Origin: Vibrio sinaloensis
GTDB taxonomy: Bacteria > Pseudomonadota > Gammaproteobacteria > Enterobacterales > Vibrionaceae
Direction: 5' to 3'
DNA: 64,000 nucleotides
Assembly: GCF_023195835.1 (NCBI RefSeq)
Contig: NZ_CP096199.1
Location: forward strand, 1,488,001 to 1,552,000
A program made the position numbers and the translations under genes. A model generated the notes under the pieces. The model worked only from the letters and a program-made list of their open reading frames with translations, was not told the DNA's origin and made no database searches. This document shows positions 17,985 through 27,956 of this stretch, in pieces (position 1 is the stretch's first letter; every line of letters begins with the position of its first letter).

Positions 17985-19022
17985 TTAATTATCTACTTTG
18001 AGTTTCTGGAAGTACTCGTCGTAGAGAACGCTTGCTTCGCCAACTTCATCTTGCCATGTACCGCTGTCCATCACCTCTTGAGGCGGGAAGATACTGGTGT
18101 CATTGGCAAACTCTTCTGGTAGTAGTGCATGAGCAGTCGCGACAGGAGTAGGGTAACCAATCTCTACCGCAATCTTGGCTGCATTTTCAGGACGAAGTAG
18201 GAAGTCGATCATTTTGTGCGCCGCTTCTAGGTTTTTCGCACCCGCAGGGATTGCCAAGCTGTCCATCCAAAAAATGGTGCCTTTCTCTGGCCAAATGATG
18301 TCGATTGATGCGCCTTCTTCACGAGCCATGTAGGCAGAACCGTTCCAAAGCATGCCCAGTGACACTTCACCTGCTAGGTATGGGTTTGCAGGGAAGTCTG
18401 AGTTAAACACCAACACGTTTGGCATCAGTTTCTTCAGCTCTTCATAAGCGGCTTTGATTTCATCTGGGTTGGTCGTGTTTGGCGAGTAGCCCAATTTGGT
18501 CAATGCAATGTGGAACACTTCACGTGAGTCATCCATTAGCATCAGTTGGCCTTCCCACTTGCTATCCCAGAAGTCATCCCATTTAGTGACAGATGATTTA
18601 TCTAACATATCTGAGTTAATGCCAATCCCTGTCGCGCCCCAAATGTAAGGGATAGAGTAGCTGTTGCTTGGATCGAAAGGTTTGTTAAGGAAATTAGGGT
18701 CCAAGTCGTCGAAGTGAGATAGCTTTGATTTGTCGATTTGCTGCAACATGCCTTCTTTGCGCATTTTAGACACAAAGTATGTCGACGGTACAACAAGGTC
18801 GTAGCCAGAACCTTGAGTCTTCAACTTAGCGTACATGCTTTCGTTAGACTCATAAGTAGAGTAAATGACTTTGATTCCAGTCTCTTTCGTAAAGTCTTCA
18901 AGAACTTCGTTTGGAATGTATTCAGACCAGTTGTAGAAGTAGAGTTCTTGATCAGCCGCCATCGCAGGCGTCGTGAATAGCGTCGCTGCGCATAGCGCAC
19001 TTGCGTAGAATTTACTTTTCAT
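17985..19022 (-). CDS. potD1: Polyamine-binding periplasmic protein PotD1
   Basis: This 345-residue solute-binding protein has a signal peptide ending ATPAMAA near residue 22. Residues that contact polyamines in E. coli PotD have clear counterparts: NWSEY, PSTYF, DDSREVF, LWNGSA, FWMD and IGYPT. By position it corresponds to V. cholerae PotD1, reported to be required for spermidine and norspermidine uptake. It is the last gene of the cluster and is separated from potD2 by 176 bases and a hairpin, so it may be transcribed partly on its own. Confidence 0.93.
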   Translation of the reverse strand: MKSKFYASALCAATLFTTPAMAADQELYFYNWSEYIPNEVLEDFTKETGIKVIYSTYESNESMYAKLKTQGSGYDLVVPSTYFVSKMRKEGMLQQIDKSKLSHFDDLDPNFLNKPFDPSNSYSIPYIWGATGIGINSDMLDKSSVTKWDDFWDSKWEGQLMLMDDSREVFHIALTKLGYSPNTTNPDEIKAAYEELKKLMPNVLVFNSDFPANPYLAGEVSLGMLWNGSAYMAREEGASIDIIWPEKGTIFWMDSLAIPAGAKNLEAAHKMIDFLLRPENAAKIAVEIGYPTPVATAHALLPEEFANDTSIFPPQEVMDSGTWQDEVGEASVLYDEYFQKLKVDN

Positions 19023-19156
19023 TTGTTTTCCGTCTTTATCTGTGTTCCTTCAACATAGGGTGGCCCCAGATATGCCGAATATTATGGAAACTGATGATTA
19101 AACCTGCTTGTCGTATCGACAAACCTAGCAACCGCTAAGTATATCAGTCAAAAACG

Positions 19157-19186
19157 AAAATAGGCAGCCAACGCTGCCTATTTTTG
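19157..19186 (-). terminator. Hairpin with U-run between potD2 and potD1
   Basis: AAAATAGGCAGC / GCTGCCTATTTT form a 12-bp perfect stem with a 4-base loop. The run of T appears on either strand, so it can terminate minus-strand transcription just after potD2. Confidence 0.85.
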
Positions 19187-19198
19187 CTTAACTTCGGT

Positions 19199-20233
19199 TT
19201 ATTGACCGGCTTTTAGCTTCAAGAAGTACTCTTCATATTTAGTAGTCAAATCACCCACGGCATCTTGCCATTCAACACGGTCTAAGTCTTGTTGAGAAGG
19301 GAAAAGTGGCTCAATGTCTTTAAACTTCTCGTTAGACTTTGCCACGGCGGTTAAATAACCGGTATCGCGCGAAATCTGTTCGGCAATCTCTGGACGCAAC
19401 AAGAAATCAATCATCTTATGTGCCGCGTCTACGTTTTTAGCCCCAGAGGCAATCGCAAAGTTATCGACCCAGCCAATGCCACCTTCTTTCGGAAACACCA
19501 ACTTTAGGTTCATACCTTCGTTTTGTGCCGCTGCTGCGCTGCCGTTCCAAAGCATACCGACGCCGACTTCACCAGACATGTATGGCGCACCTGGATTGTC
19601 TGAGTTGAACAACAAAACGTTCGGCATTAGCTTTTGTAGCTCAGCGTACGCTTGGTCAATTTGTTGTGGATCAGTTGAGTTGCCCGAGTAACCCAGTTTG
19701 CGCAAAGCGATGTGGAATACTTCACGCGTGTCATCCATCAACATCAACTGACCTTCAAGTTCTGGATTCCACAAATCTGCCCAACTTTGGAAGTCATTTG
19801 GGTCATACATGTCGGCGTTGACGGCTAAACCAGTGATCGCCACAACGTGCGGAATAGAGTAGTCATTGTTAGGATCGAATGGCTTATCTAGGTAATTACG
19901 GTCTAGATTGTCAAAGTTGGATAGCTTTGATTTATCAATCTTTTGTAGCATTCCTTCGTCACGCATCTTAGCAACGAAATACGTCGATGGGACGACCAGA
20001 TCGTAGCCTTGATTGTGTGTCTTTAGCTTGGCATACAAGGTCTCGTTCGATTCATAAGTGGAATAGATAACCTTGATCCCCGTTTCCTCGGTAAACTGCT
20101 CTAGAAGGCTAGAGTTGATGTACGGCCCCCAGTTCATGAATACCAATTCTTTGTTTTCGTCCGCCGCGACTGCGTGTGACCACAGGGACAGCGCACATGC
20201 ACTACCAGCTAATAAAGTAGCCCATTTTTTCAT
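19199..20233 (-). CDS. potD2: Polyamine-binding periplasmic protein PotD2
   Basis: This 344-residue paralogue is clearly similar to the neighbouring PotD1 over its full length. It has a signal peptide ending SHAVAADE near residue 25. Most ligand residues are kept (PSTYF, DDTREVF, LWNGSA, GWVD, TGYLT), but the first block reads NWGPY instead of NWSEY, and VVAITG replaces IWGATG, so its specificity may differ. It is the copy next to potC, bounded on both sides by hairpins. Confidence 0.93.
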   Translation of the reverse strand: MKKWATLLAGSACALSLWSHAVAADENKELVFMNWGPYINSSLLEQFTEETGIKVIYSTYESNETLYAKLKTHNQGYDLVVPSTYFVAKMRDEGMLQKIDKSKLSNFDNLDRNYLDKPFDPNNDYSIPHVVAITGLAVNADMYDPNDFQSWADLWNPELEGQLMLMDDTREVFHIALRKLGYSGNSTDPQQIDQAYAELQKLMPNVLLFNSDNPGAPYMSGEVGVGMLWNGSAAAAQNEGMNLKLVFPKEGGIGWVDNFAIASGAKNVDAAHKMIDFLLRPEIAEQISRDTGYLTAVAKSNEKFKDIEPLFPSQQDLDRVEWQDAVGDLTTKYEEYFLKLKAGQ

Positions 20234-20293
20234 TTACGTTAGCTCCAAACCAAACGTGGCCTTTTAATCATGTGATTATTCGGCCTTAGATAG

Positions 20294-20321
20294 AAAAACA
20301 GAATGGCGCCAAGCCATTCTG
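20294..20321 (-). terminator. Hairpin with U-run between potC and potD2
   Basis: CAGAATGGC / GCCATTCTG form a 9-bp perfect stem with a 5-base loop, followed on the minus strand by TTTTTC. It may act as an attenuator within the pot operon. Confidence 0.8.
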
Positions 20322-20344
20322 CTTAGTGAAATTAGAATCGTGTG

Positions 20345-21115
20345 TTACTTCACTTTCTCTTTTGCTAGCAATTGTGAAGCAATTACCAGTACCAGAGAGA
20401 CCACCAACATGACCGTTGCTAAAGCATTCACTTCAGGAGATATTCCCACCTTAACCATAGAGTAGATCTTAAGGGGTAAGATCTCGTAGGTTGGACCTGT
20501 AACGAAGGAGCTGATAATGACATCGTCCAACGACAAGGTGAAGCTGAGCAGCCAACCAGCCGCAACGGCAGGCTTTGCCAATGGCAAAATGATCTGTTTC
20601 AAAATAACCCACTCGCCGGCACCAAGATCTTTTGCCGCCTCAAGCATTTTCACATCAAAGCCATTTAAGCGGCTATACACAGTGACCACCACAAATGGCA
20701 AACAAAAAGTGATGTGAGCAATCAATAGGGTCAAAAATCCAAGCTGCGCCCCTAACACTAAAAACAGTGCGAGCAGTGAAATCGCCATCACAATATCAGG
20801 CGACATCATCACCACAAACAGCATACCATTAACAGCACTTTTTCCCTTAAAGGAGTAGCGAAACAGAGCAACCGCCGTCAAGCTGCCGATGATGGTCGCT
20901 GCTGTCGCAGAGAAGACGGCAACATTGATCGAGTGCCAGGCAGCTTGCATCAAGCTGTCATTGTTGACTAAGGTCTCGTACCATTTGGTGGTAAAGCCAT
21001 CCCATTTCATGCCAAATTTATTGGCGTTGAATGAGTTGACGATGAGTACGATGATTGGCAGGTACAAGAATGCGTATACCAATGCCATAAAGCTAAATCT
21101 AACTGTACGTCCCAT
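20345..21115 (-). CDS. potC: Polyamine ABC transporter permease PotC
   Basis: The 256-residue inner-membrane permease has about six hydrophobic helices and the EAA loop [21 protein letters not shown], which contacts the ATPase. Its start overlaps the potB stop by one base (TGATG), which indicates translational coupling. It forms the channel with PotB. Confidence 0.95.
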   Translation of the reverse strand: MGRTVRFSFMALVYAFLYLPIIVLIVNSFNANKFGMKWDGFTTKWYETLVNNDSLMQAAWHSINVAVFSATAATIIGSLTAVALFRYSFKGKSAVNGMLFVVMMSPDIVMAISLLALFLVLGAQLGFLTLLIAHITFCLPFVVVTVYSRLNGFDVKMLEAAKDLGAGEWVILKQIILPLAKPAVAAGWLLSFTLSLDDVIISSFVTGPTYEILPLKIYSMVKVGISPEVNALATVMLVVSLVLVIASQLLAKEKVK

Positions 21116-21975
21116 CAGTCTAGCTCCACTTTCTTATTCAATAGTTTGCCCGCTCGATAGTAGGCGTAAAGCATGACCGCCATCGCTATGGTAAGGGCGA
21201 TGCTGGTTGCGGCGCCAAATGGCCAATCCCGCGCATTGAGTACCTGACTTTTGATCACGTTACCAATCAACAGGTTCTTAGCTCCGCCAAGTAAGTCGGA
21301 AATATAGAACATACCGAGTGCGGGCAGCAGCACCAACAGGCATCCACCGATGATACCAGGGGTGGTCAGAGGTAAAATCACCTTGGTAAAGGTTTGAAAT
21401 TTATTTGCGCCCAGATCTTTCGCCGCTTCGATATAGGTGTGATCCAGTTTTTCAATCGCAGAGTAGAGCGGCAGAATCATAAACGGCAACAAAATATAGA
21501 CCAAACCAATCATGACGGCGGTCTCTGTGTACATCAGGCGGATCGGCTTATCGATGATCTCTAATGCCATAAGAGACTTGTTAAGAATACCTTGAGTACC
21601 TAAAACAATTTTTAACCCGTAAGTGCGAATAAGCGAGTTGGTCCAGAAAGGAACAATCACTAAAAACAACATAATCGGGCGCCATTTGTGCGGCATTTTT
21701 GCCACAATATAGGCAAATGGATACCCCACAATCAAGCAGATGAGCGTGGCAATGATCGCCATATAAAAAGAGTGCAGCAGCACTTTGGCATACAGAGGAT
21801 CCAACAGGCGCACATAGTTATCGAGGGTAAACGTCAACTCAATCAGATTGGCTTCGTCTCGGGTTAGGAAACTGGTACCAATAATCATCAGGTTAGGCAC
21901 CAACACGAACAGTGTTAGCCAGCCGACAATCAGAGTGATGATCGCGTTTTGTAGACTAATCGTCTTGGCTTTCAT
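21115..21975 (-). CDS. potB: Polyamine ABC transporter permease PotB
   Basis: The 286-residue permease closely follows E. coli PotB ([29 protein letters not shown], and the EAA loop [14 protein letters not shown]). I chose the ATG at 21975 because GGAGG lies upstream and the E. coli protein starts at the same place; an ATG at 21999 would add eight residues. It overlaps the end of potA by 20 bases. Confidence 0.94.
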   Translation of the reverse strand: MKAKTISLQNAIITLIVGWLTLFVLVPNLMIIGTSFLTRDEANLIELTFTLDNYVRLLDPLYAKVLLHSFYMAIIATLICLIVGYPFAYIVAKMPHKWRPIMLFLVIVPFWTNSLIRTYGLKIVLGTQGILNKSLMALEIIDKPIRLMYTETAVMIGLVYILLPFMILPLYSAIEKLDHTYIEAAKDLGANKFQTFTKVILPLTTPGIIGGCLLVLLPALGMFYISDLLGGAKNLLIGNVIKSQVLNARDWPFGAATSIALTIAMAVMLYAYYRAGKLLNKKVELD

Positions 21976-23089
21976 TGAGGACGACCTCCCAGCTTTCAAC
22001 CCAAGTAATCGCCACTTTTTGGCCTAAAGAGTGATCGACGTCTGGATCGTCTTCATTGAAAAACTCACTGACCATCACACGCATACCTGATTCGAGTTCA
22101 ATAACTGAATCCAGCGTCATTCCCTTATAGGTTCGTTCGGTCACGTGACCGACGATGCCTTTTTGTTCAGACTCTTTGATTTCTTCAATGCGTAAGTCTT
22201 CTGGGCGAAGCAGTACTTGCAGTTTGTCGCCATGATTGGCCGATTTATCGCAGTACACAATCGAGTCGACACCTTCGATGTTGGCGCGGATACGCTTGTC
22301 ATCAATACGTTCGATCATGGTGGCGTTGAACACGTTGATCTCACCGATGAACTTAGCCACAAACAGGTTTTTAGGCTCTTCATAAATCTCTCGTGGCGAG
22401 CCGTCTTGCTCAATCACACCGTCTCGCATCACGATGATGCGATCCGACATAGACAAAGCCTCTTCTTGGTCGTGGGTCACAAAAATAAAGGTAATGCCTA
22501 GCTGACGCTGCAGCTGCTTAAGCTCGATTTGCATCTGTTTGCGCAGCTTATAGTCGAGCGCAGAGAGCGACTCATCAAGTAGCAAGACTTTAGGCTTATT
22601 AACCACGGCGCGAGCAATGGCAATACGCTGTTGCTGACCGCCGGACAGTTGATGCGGCTTGCGCATCGCCATACTATCTAAGCGTACCATGCGCAATGCT
22701 TCCATCACTCTTGGTTCAATATCGCTTGAATTGACTTTTTGCATGCGTAAGCCAAAAGCGACATTGTCGAAAACCGTCATATGAGGGAAGAGGGCGTAAC
22801 TCTGGAATACCGTATTAACGTGACGCTGTTCTGCAGGGAGCTGAGTAACATTTTGTGTATCAAGGATGATCTCGCCCGTGTCAGCGGTTTCAAATCCTGC
22901 GATCATTCTGAGCACTGTGGTTTTACCACAACCCGATGGGCCAAGAATCGTCAAGAACTCGCCATGGTTCACATCCAAATTTAAATTACCGATGATTTGC
23001 TTACCATCGAAGCTTTTACTAATACCAGTAAGGCGCACCACTGGTTGTCCTGCATTATTGGTCGCGTTCAACGTCTGTATTTCTCCCAT
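21956..23089 (-). CDS. potA: Polyamine ABC transporter ATPase PotA
   Basis: The 377-residue ATPase energises polyamine import. It has Walker [10 protein letters not shown], signature LSGGQQQR, Walker [13 protein letters not shown] (Ser rather than Pro after Glu, as in E. coli PotA) and switch His in [11 protein letters not shown]-terminal TOBE-like domain spans about residues 290-370. It is the first gene of the pot operon. Its promoter must lie in the 23090-23457 gap. Confidence 0.95.
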   Translation of the reverse strand: MGEIQTLNATNNAGQPVVRLTGISKSFDGKQIIGNLNLDVNHGEFLTILGPSGCGKTTVLRMIAGFETADTGEIILDTQNVTQLPAEQRHVNTVFQSYALFPHMTVFDNVAFGLRMQKVNSSDIEPRVMEALRMVRLDSMAMRKPHQLSGGQQQRIAIARAVVNKPKVLLLDESLSALDYKLRKQMQIELKQLQRQLGITFIFVTHDQEEALSMSDRIIVMRDGVIEQDGSPREIYEEPKNLFVAKFIGEINVFNATMIERIDDKRIRANIEGVDSIVYCDKSANHGDKLQVLLRPEDLRIEEIKESEQKGIVGHVTERTYKGMTLDSVIELESGMRVMVSEFFNEDDPDVDHSLGQKVAITWVESWEVVLNESQDD

Positions 23090-23457
23090 TTGGGCTTCGT
23101 TATAAACGATGTATCGTTACATGATTTCGAGGCGCGCATCATAATCACCAATAGTGTGAAATTAAAGCATTTTCTCAACTTGAAATAGAAAAAATTTTGC
23201 AGGTAAAAGTAAAGATTTCTTACCATACTGACTTTACTAGCGGATACCTGCTTGTCTAACGAAACAATTTGTCGATTTCTCATTGAGATAGAGAGACTTA
23301 CCGACGCGCATTGTGGTTAAGTATCAACCAATCAGACAAGAAAGCAAGTGGATGTTTGAGATCCGTTTTTAGACTTTGAACGCTTGCAGTATAATAAGGC
23401 GTATTTTAATCAACAGATTAGCTTAGTGGCCCGGTTCATTAGGTATTGGACTCAAGA
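23090..23457. promoter_or_regulatory. Divergent promoter region between potA and the membrane-protein gene
   Basis: This AT-rich gap of 368 bases has no supported gene. A TATAAT at 23390-23395 is a good -10 for the rightward gene, with only a weak -35 (TTTTAG) 17 bases upstream. No clear potA promoter or operator was recognised. Confidence 0.4.
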
Positions 23458-24264
23458 ATGAATAATGACATTGAAAAAGATTTCAATTTAGGTGGGAGCA
23501 TCGACAGAGCGCTTTCTGGAGACTACGAGCTCAAAGCAGGAGACGTATTACGAGAGGCATGGCAGCATACTGCCAAAAACTTTCTCTCTTTTTCACCTTC
23601 GATCGTAATTTTGATCGTTTTGCAGTTGGCTATTTTTTACATTGCTTTGAAGCTGCAGTTGGGTAATCCAGGCATTATCATTGACGCTTTTACTAACCCT
23701 GAAGCCTTTGACCCCAGCATTTTTACTGCCATCATGGTCGCCAACTTTAGCTATGAAGTGATCAGTGCGCCGATTTATGCGGGAATCAGTTTAATGGCGA
23801 TGAGTCATGCTGCCGGTTTAGCGACCAAACCAAGACACATCGCAAAAGGGCTGCAATATACTGTGCCGGTGATTTTAGCGACTCTATTTAGCCTTATGCT
23901 TCAAGGCGTAGCAGGGATGATTTTCCCGTTCTTGTCGCTGTACTTGTCTTTAGCGTTTAGTAACTCGATTTTGCTGATCTGTGAGAAGCAGGTTCCACCC
24001 ATGCAATCGCTGCTACTGTCGCTGCGCGCAGTCAACAAGAAAATCTTAGTTCTCGCGGGAATTTACCTGCTGATTTCTATCATGTTTGTTGTTGGCATGA
24101 TGTTCTATGGCATTGGCCTGATTATTGTTCTGCCGTTTTTCTTCCACGTGAAAGGCGTCATTTATCGCAACATGTTTGGTATCAAACTAAAGATAGTGGC
24201 TTCCGATCAACCTCAAGATAAAGATGATAATAGTGATGACGATTCACAAGTGTTCAATGCGTAA
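23458..24264 (+). CDS. Multi-pass membrane protein of unknown function
   Basis: The 268-residue protein starts at the ATG at 23458; a TTG four codons upstream is less likely. After a polar N-terminus of about 45 residues it has about five or six hydrophobic helices and an acidic tail (DKDDNSDDDSQ). The layout resembles YciC/BPSS1780-type membrane proteins, but I cannot assign it firmly. Its stop overlaps the start of the following glucosaminidase gene, so the two are co-translated. Confidence 0.75.
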   Translation: MNNDIEKDFNLGGSIDRALSGDYELKAGDVLREAWQHTAKNFLSFSPSIVILIVLQLAIFYIALKLQLGNPGIIIDAFTNPEAFDPSIFTAIMVANFSYEVISAPIYAGISLMAMSHAAGLATKPRHIAKGLQYTVPVILATLFSLMLQGVAGMIFPFLSLYLSLAFSNSILLICEKQVPPMQSLLLSLRAVNKKILVLAGIYLLISIMFVVGMMFYGIGLIIVLPFFFHVKGVIYRNMFGIKLKIVASDQPQDKDDNSDDDSQVFNA

Positions 24265-25078
24265 AAGTGAATTTTTGGCTATCGCTACAGCTGGCATTAT
24301 TGCCGGCTGTAGTTTTTATAGCTATGAGAAAAATACCCAACAGGTTGTCAACGAGCTCTCGGTCTCACAGACACAAGCGCGAAAAGTGGGGGATGCCCCG
24401 GATTTTGCTTCGATATCCGATGTAACACAGAAAAAACAAACTTTCTTCGATTACTTAAGGCCAGGCATAGCGTTGGAGAACAAACGTATCCAAAAAGAGC
24501 GCCAACGTTTGGAAGCCATCCAGGCAAACTTTGTTGAGAAAAAATTATCCAAAAGCGAGCTTCAAGATGCGAAACGTTTGGGGCAACTTTACAGCCTCGA
24601 ACTCCCTTCGCAAGGTGTCAACGAATCATGGCTTGATGAGATGTTACATCGTGTTGATGTGCTCCCTGAAGCGCTGGTACTAGTCCAAGGCGCTAATGAG
24701 TCGGCATGGGGCACATCGCGTTTTGCCACACAAGCCAATAACTATTTCGGCCAGTGGTGTTACTCAGCCGGATGTGGCCTGGTTCCACTACAAAGAAGCG
24801 AAGGCATGACCCATGAGGTGGCTAAGTTTCGTTCGGTACAACAATCCATCCACGGCTACTTTATGAACGTAAACCGCAACACTGCCTATCAGGATTTGCG
24901 TCAAATCCGCTATGAGCGCCATTTAGCTGGTCAAAGCCTGACCGATATCGATGCGGCGATGGCATTAACCGAAGGATTACTCAAGTACTCTGAACGTGGT
25001 GAGGCCTATGTCAATGATCTCCAAGCGATGATCAGGCACAATGAGTCGTTCTGGGAAACTCCCTTGGCAAATCAATAA
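24257..25078 (+). CDS. Bax-like glucosaminidase lipoprotein
   Basis: The 273-residue protein starts at the ATG at 24257, inside the end of the previous gene. The N-terminus is a lipoprotein signal with lipobox IIAGC (Cys18). The C-terminal half matches the glucosaminidase domain of Bax and FlgJ (VLVQGANESAWGTSRFATQANNYFG, where Glu of NESAWG is the likely catalytic acid). It probably cleaves peptidoglycan at the outer membrane. The linker of about 100 residues before the domain is charged and helical. Confidence 0.88.
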   Translation: MRKSEFLAIATAGIIAGCSFYSYEKNTQQVVNELSVSQTQARKVGDAPDFASISDVTQKKQTFFDYLRPGIALENKRIQKERQRLEAIQANFVEKKLSKSELQDAKRLGQLYSLELPSQGVNESWLDEMLHRVDVLPEALVLVQGANESAWGTSRFATQANNYFGQWCYSAGCGLVPLQRSEGMTHEVAKFRSVQQSIHGYFMNVNRNTAYQDLRQIRYERHLAGQSLTDIDAAMALTEGLLKYSERGEAYVNDLQAMIRHNESFWETPLANQ

Positions 25079-25089
25079 GAAAGATATCA

Positions 25090-25749
25090 ATGAAAAAAGT
25101 AACGTTAGCCCTATTAACCGCCGCGCTCGCTACAGCCGCAGCCCTGCCTGTGCACGCTCAAGAATACATGTTTACCTACTCGAAGTTATTCTCTCATATG
25201 AAGCAGAATGCGAAAGAGGGGCATGACGATGTTAAAGTCGGTTTCTTCTTTTTAAACGCAGACACGAAACAACTGTGTGAGATAGAAAAAGCCTGGATGG
25301 AAAAAGAAGAGCATTATGAAGAGCTGAGCGTTTCACCTCATCGGGAAGTCTTGGTTCCACTAGACAATAACCTGCGCTCAGCCAACCCACTGGTGTTTGT
25401 TCGCACGCCGATGGACCAACGCTGCGACTTTTCTATGGTGGTGATGACCAAACAGCCGATGTCTGGCGAGGTTAGCTATGATCAAGTCAAAGTTTTACTT
25501 CCGCAAATGCAAGCTATTCTAGAGCAGTTAGGGGGGGTGTTCGCTAGTTGGTTTACTCCAGATGTTGAAGGGGTGACCTTGGAGTTTGCTCAGGATCTTA
25601 ACTCCGAAATCGTTTTCTCAAACGGTACCCGCAAACCCATCATCGATGGCAAAGTGCAAGTTGCACTTGAAGAAATCGGTGAGGGAGGAACTATGACTCT
25701 GCCAGCGGAAACTGCTAGAGTGCTCCCGTACTTGCCTAAAGCGAATTAG
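25090..25749 (+). CDS. Exported DUF2987 family protein
   Basis: The 219-residue protein has a clear signal peptide (LPVHAQE, cleavage near residue 24) and no further membrane segment. It fits the DUF2987 family, found in Vibrio and relatives, with no known function. It starts 11 bases after the glucosaminidase gene and so ends a three-gene envelope operon. Confidence 0.8.
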   Translation: MKKVTLALLTAALATAAALPVHAQEYMFTYSKLFSHMKQNAKEGHDDVKVGFFFLNADTKQLCEIEKAWMEKEEHYEELSVSPHREVLVPLDNNLRSANPLVFVRTPMDQRCDFSMVVMTKQPMSGEVSYDQVKVLLPQMQAILEQLGGVFASWFTPDVEGVTLEFAQDLNSEIVFSNGTRKPIIDGKVQVALEEIGEGGTMTLPAETARVLPYLPKAN

Positions 25750-25862
25750 GGTCAGCCCACAGAGAAGAGGTCGCATCAGGCGGCCTTTTTATTATTTGAA
25801 CGACAAAAACACTCGATGCTAGACAGGTAAACTCATTTTTCCCCGAGATCGACGTGCAAACA

Positions 25863-25891
25863 TTTAATCCTCGCCAAAAAGCTCGTATAAT
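25863..25891 (+). promoter_or_regulatory. Candidate sigma-70 promoter of ttcA
   Basis: TTTAAT (25863-25868) and TATAAT (25886-25891) are 17 bases apart. A small hairpin TGTTGG/CCAACA at 25930-25946 lies in the leader, 15 bases before the ATG. Confidence 0.45.
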
Positions 25892-25961
25892 CCACGCCCC
25901 AAAGAAACACATTAACTAGGATGTCCTACTGTTGGTGATACCAACATTGTGAGAGCACGTA

Positions 25962-26855
25962 ATGACACAAGTAGATACAAGAAAAGAAACCCTCGAATTC
26001 AACAAACTTCAAAAGCGTTTGAGAAGAAATGTTGGCAACGCTATCGCAGATTACAACATGATTGAAGAGGGTGATGTTGTAATGGCCTGTATCAGCGGGG
26101 GGAAAGACTCCTTTGCGATGTTGGATATCCTATTGAATCTACAAAAAGCCGCTCCAATTAAGTTTGATGTCGTCGCGGTGAACTTAGATCAGAAACAGCC
26201 AGGCTTCCCTGAGCACATCTTGCCAGACTATTTCGAAACGCTGAACATTCCTTACTATATCGTCGACAAAGATACCTATTCGGTGGTCAAAGAGAAGATC
26301 CCTGAGGGAAAAACCACTTGTGGCCTTTGTTCACGCTTGCGTCGTGGCACACTTTACTCATTTGCTGAGAAGATTGGCGCGACTAAGTTGGCGCTGGGCC
26401 ATCATATGGATGATATTGTTGAAACCATGTTTTTGAACATGTTCCATGGTTCACGCTTGAAGGCAATGCCACCTAAACTGCGTTCAGATGATGGTCGCAA
26501 TGTAGTTATTCGCCCATTAACTTACTGTCGCGAAAAAGATTTGGTGAAATACGCGGAGCACAAGCAATTTCCAATTATTCCGTGCAACTTGTGTGGCTCA
26601 CAAGAAAACCTTCAGCGTCAATCAATTAAAGCGATGCTAATCGAATGGGATAAGAAAACACCAGGTCGGGTTGAGGCTATCTTTAAGTCTATCCAGAATG
26701 TAAGTCCTAGCCAGCTTGCGGATAAGAACTTGTTTGATTTCGTTAACCTACCACTGGATCGAGACGGCAATAGAGAAGAATACCAATTTAGCGAAGCGAC
26801 GGTTTCGTCAACCAACATTGATGAGTCGATGTTTATCGACGTCACCAATGTTTAA
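25962..26855 (+). CDS. ttcA: tRNA 2-thiocytidine biosynthesis protein TtcA
   Basis: TtcA thiolates cytidine 32 of some tRNAs, using an iron-sulfur cluster. The 297-residue product has the PP-loop SGGKDS (residues 45-50) that adenylates the target base, the CGLC pair (Cys120, Cys123) and a third cluster cysteine in IPCNLCGSQ near residue 211. Length and sequence are typical. It is a single gene, facing uspE across a bidirectional terminator. Confidence 0.96.
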   Translation: MTQVDTRKETLEFNKLQKRLRRNVGNAIADYNMIEEGDVVMACISGGKDSFAMLDILLNLQKAAPIKFDVVAVNLDQKQPGFPEHILPDYFETLNIPYYIVDKDTYSVVKEKIPEGKTTCGLCSRLRRGTLYSFAEKIGATKLALGHHMDDIVETMFLNMFHGSRLKAMPPKLRSDDGRNVVIRPLTYCREKDLVKYAEHKQFPIIPCNLCGSQENLQRQSIKAMLIEWDKKTPGRVEAIFKSIQNVSPSQLADKNLFDFVNLPLDRDGNREEYQFSEATVSSTNIDESMFIDVTNV

Positions 26856-26868
26856 TACCAATTGAACT

Positions 26869-26900
26869 AAAAAAGGAAGATAGTGACTATCTTCCTTTTT
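26869..26900. terminator. Bidirectional terminator between ttcA and uspE
   Basis: A perfect 14-bp stem (AAAAAGGAAGATAG / CTATCTTCCTTTTT) with a 3-base loop has A- and T-rich ends, so it works for both convergent genes. Confidence 0.92.
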
Positions 26901-26916
26901 CTTATCTAATCAAACT

Positions 26917-27864
26917 TTAAATCGCTGTCTTTGGATCGAGTGGGCTGATGTAGCCTTGCGGTTTTAACGCCAGTACATCACAGTTGATTTTATCGATCAC
27001 GTGTTCAGCGGTATTGCCGATAAACACGGCAGACAGCCCGGTACGACCTGTAGTGCCTATAATCACCATTGCTGCATTGAGCTTATCTGCGACGTCAGGA
27101 ATCACGTCTTCAGGCAAACCTTGTTCCACCACTGTTTGCTCCTCATCATAGCCATGTTTCTGACGTAGCGCTTTCATCGCGGTGAGGTGATGCCCTCGCA
27201 CTGCATCGGTATAAGTGGCTGGGTCGAACTCAGGAAGTTCAATGGTGATATTCGCGGGCGTAACAGGGTAGGCGTTGACCAAGTAGGGTTTGGCACCTAA
27301 ACGTTCGGTCAGGCTGTTGAGCTGTTCAACCATCGAATCATTGAGGCCAAGGTGAGTGTCATTTTCGGAACCCACATGTACTGAAGCAAGAATACTCGCA
27401 TCATCGGGCCACTGTTCATTTTTAACCAACAATACTGGGCATGGACACTTGCGGAGTAAATGCCAATCTGTAGGGGTGAAAATCACCGATTCAAGTACAT
27501 CGTGCTTACGTGTCCCTTTGATCACAATATCGTGCTCGCCAGAAAAGACTTCTGCGATGATCGCTTCATAAGGGCGGTTGTGCCACACCACACGCACATC
27601 AAACTCAATCGCGTCGCTGACGTAGCTTTTAGCGATCTTGCGCATCCACTGCTCACGCTGATGGATAACCCCACGACGCATTGCGTCTCGCTCATCGACA
27701 GAGAGCATAGAGGTCATATCATAGGAGAAATCATAAATAGAAAGAAAGAAGGTGACCCGACTTGGAGAACGGCTTTTCTCGGCCAATTGAATGGCGCGGG
27801 CTAATGCAGGTTGCTCGTCTTTATTGATGTCAGCTACGACCAAAATCTTGTTATAGATACTCAT
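26917..27864 (-). CDS. uspE: Universal stress protein UspE
   Basis: The 315-residue cytoplasmic protein has two tandem Usp domains. Strong matches to E. coli UspE are IYDFSYDMTSMLS, VVWHNRPYEAII, VIFTPTDWHLLRKCP, ELPEFDPATYTDAVRGHHL and GTTGRTGLSAVFIGNTAEHVID. The second domain carries the G-2x-G-9x-G-S/N-like nucleotide motif. It lies beside fnr, as in E. coli, and its roles in stress resistance are known only broadly. Confidence 0.95.
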   Translation of the reverse strand: MSIYNKILVVADINKDEQPALARAIQLAEKSRSPSRVTFFLSIYDFSYDMTSMLSVDERDAMRRGVIHQREQWMRKIAKSYVSDAIEFDVRVVWHNRPYEAIIAEVFSGEHDIVIKGTRKHDVLESVIFTPTDWHLLRKCPCPVLLVKNEQWPDDASILASVHVGSENDTHLGLNDSMVEQLNSLTERLGAKPYLVNAYPVTPANITIELPEFDPATYTDAVRGHHLTAMKALRQKHGYDEEQTVVEQGLPEDVIPDVADKLNAAMVIIGTTGRTGLSAVFIGNTAEHVIDKINCDVLALKPQGYISPLDPKTAI

Positions 27865-27956
27865 ATATTCTCCTTAGAGATGAGGAGGGTTATATGATTA
27901 ATGTAGCTTAGTTAAGACGAGAGTATTAGTAAAAATTGCAGGATAAACAGAGAAGT

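Noticed and set aside
27460..27804. 114-codon open frame opposite uspE
   Set aside because: It is a mirror frame of a clear two-domain Usp protein.
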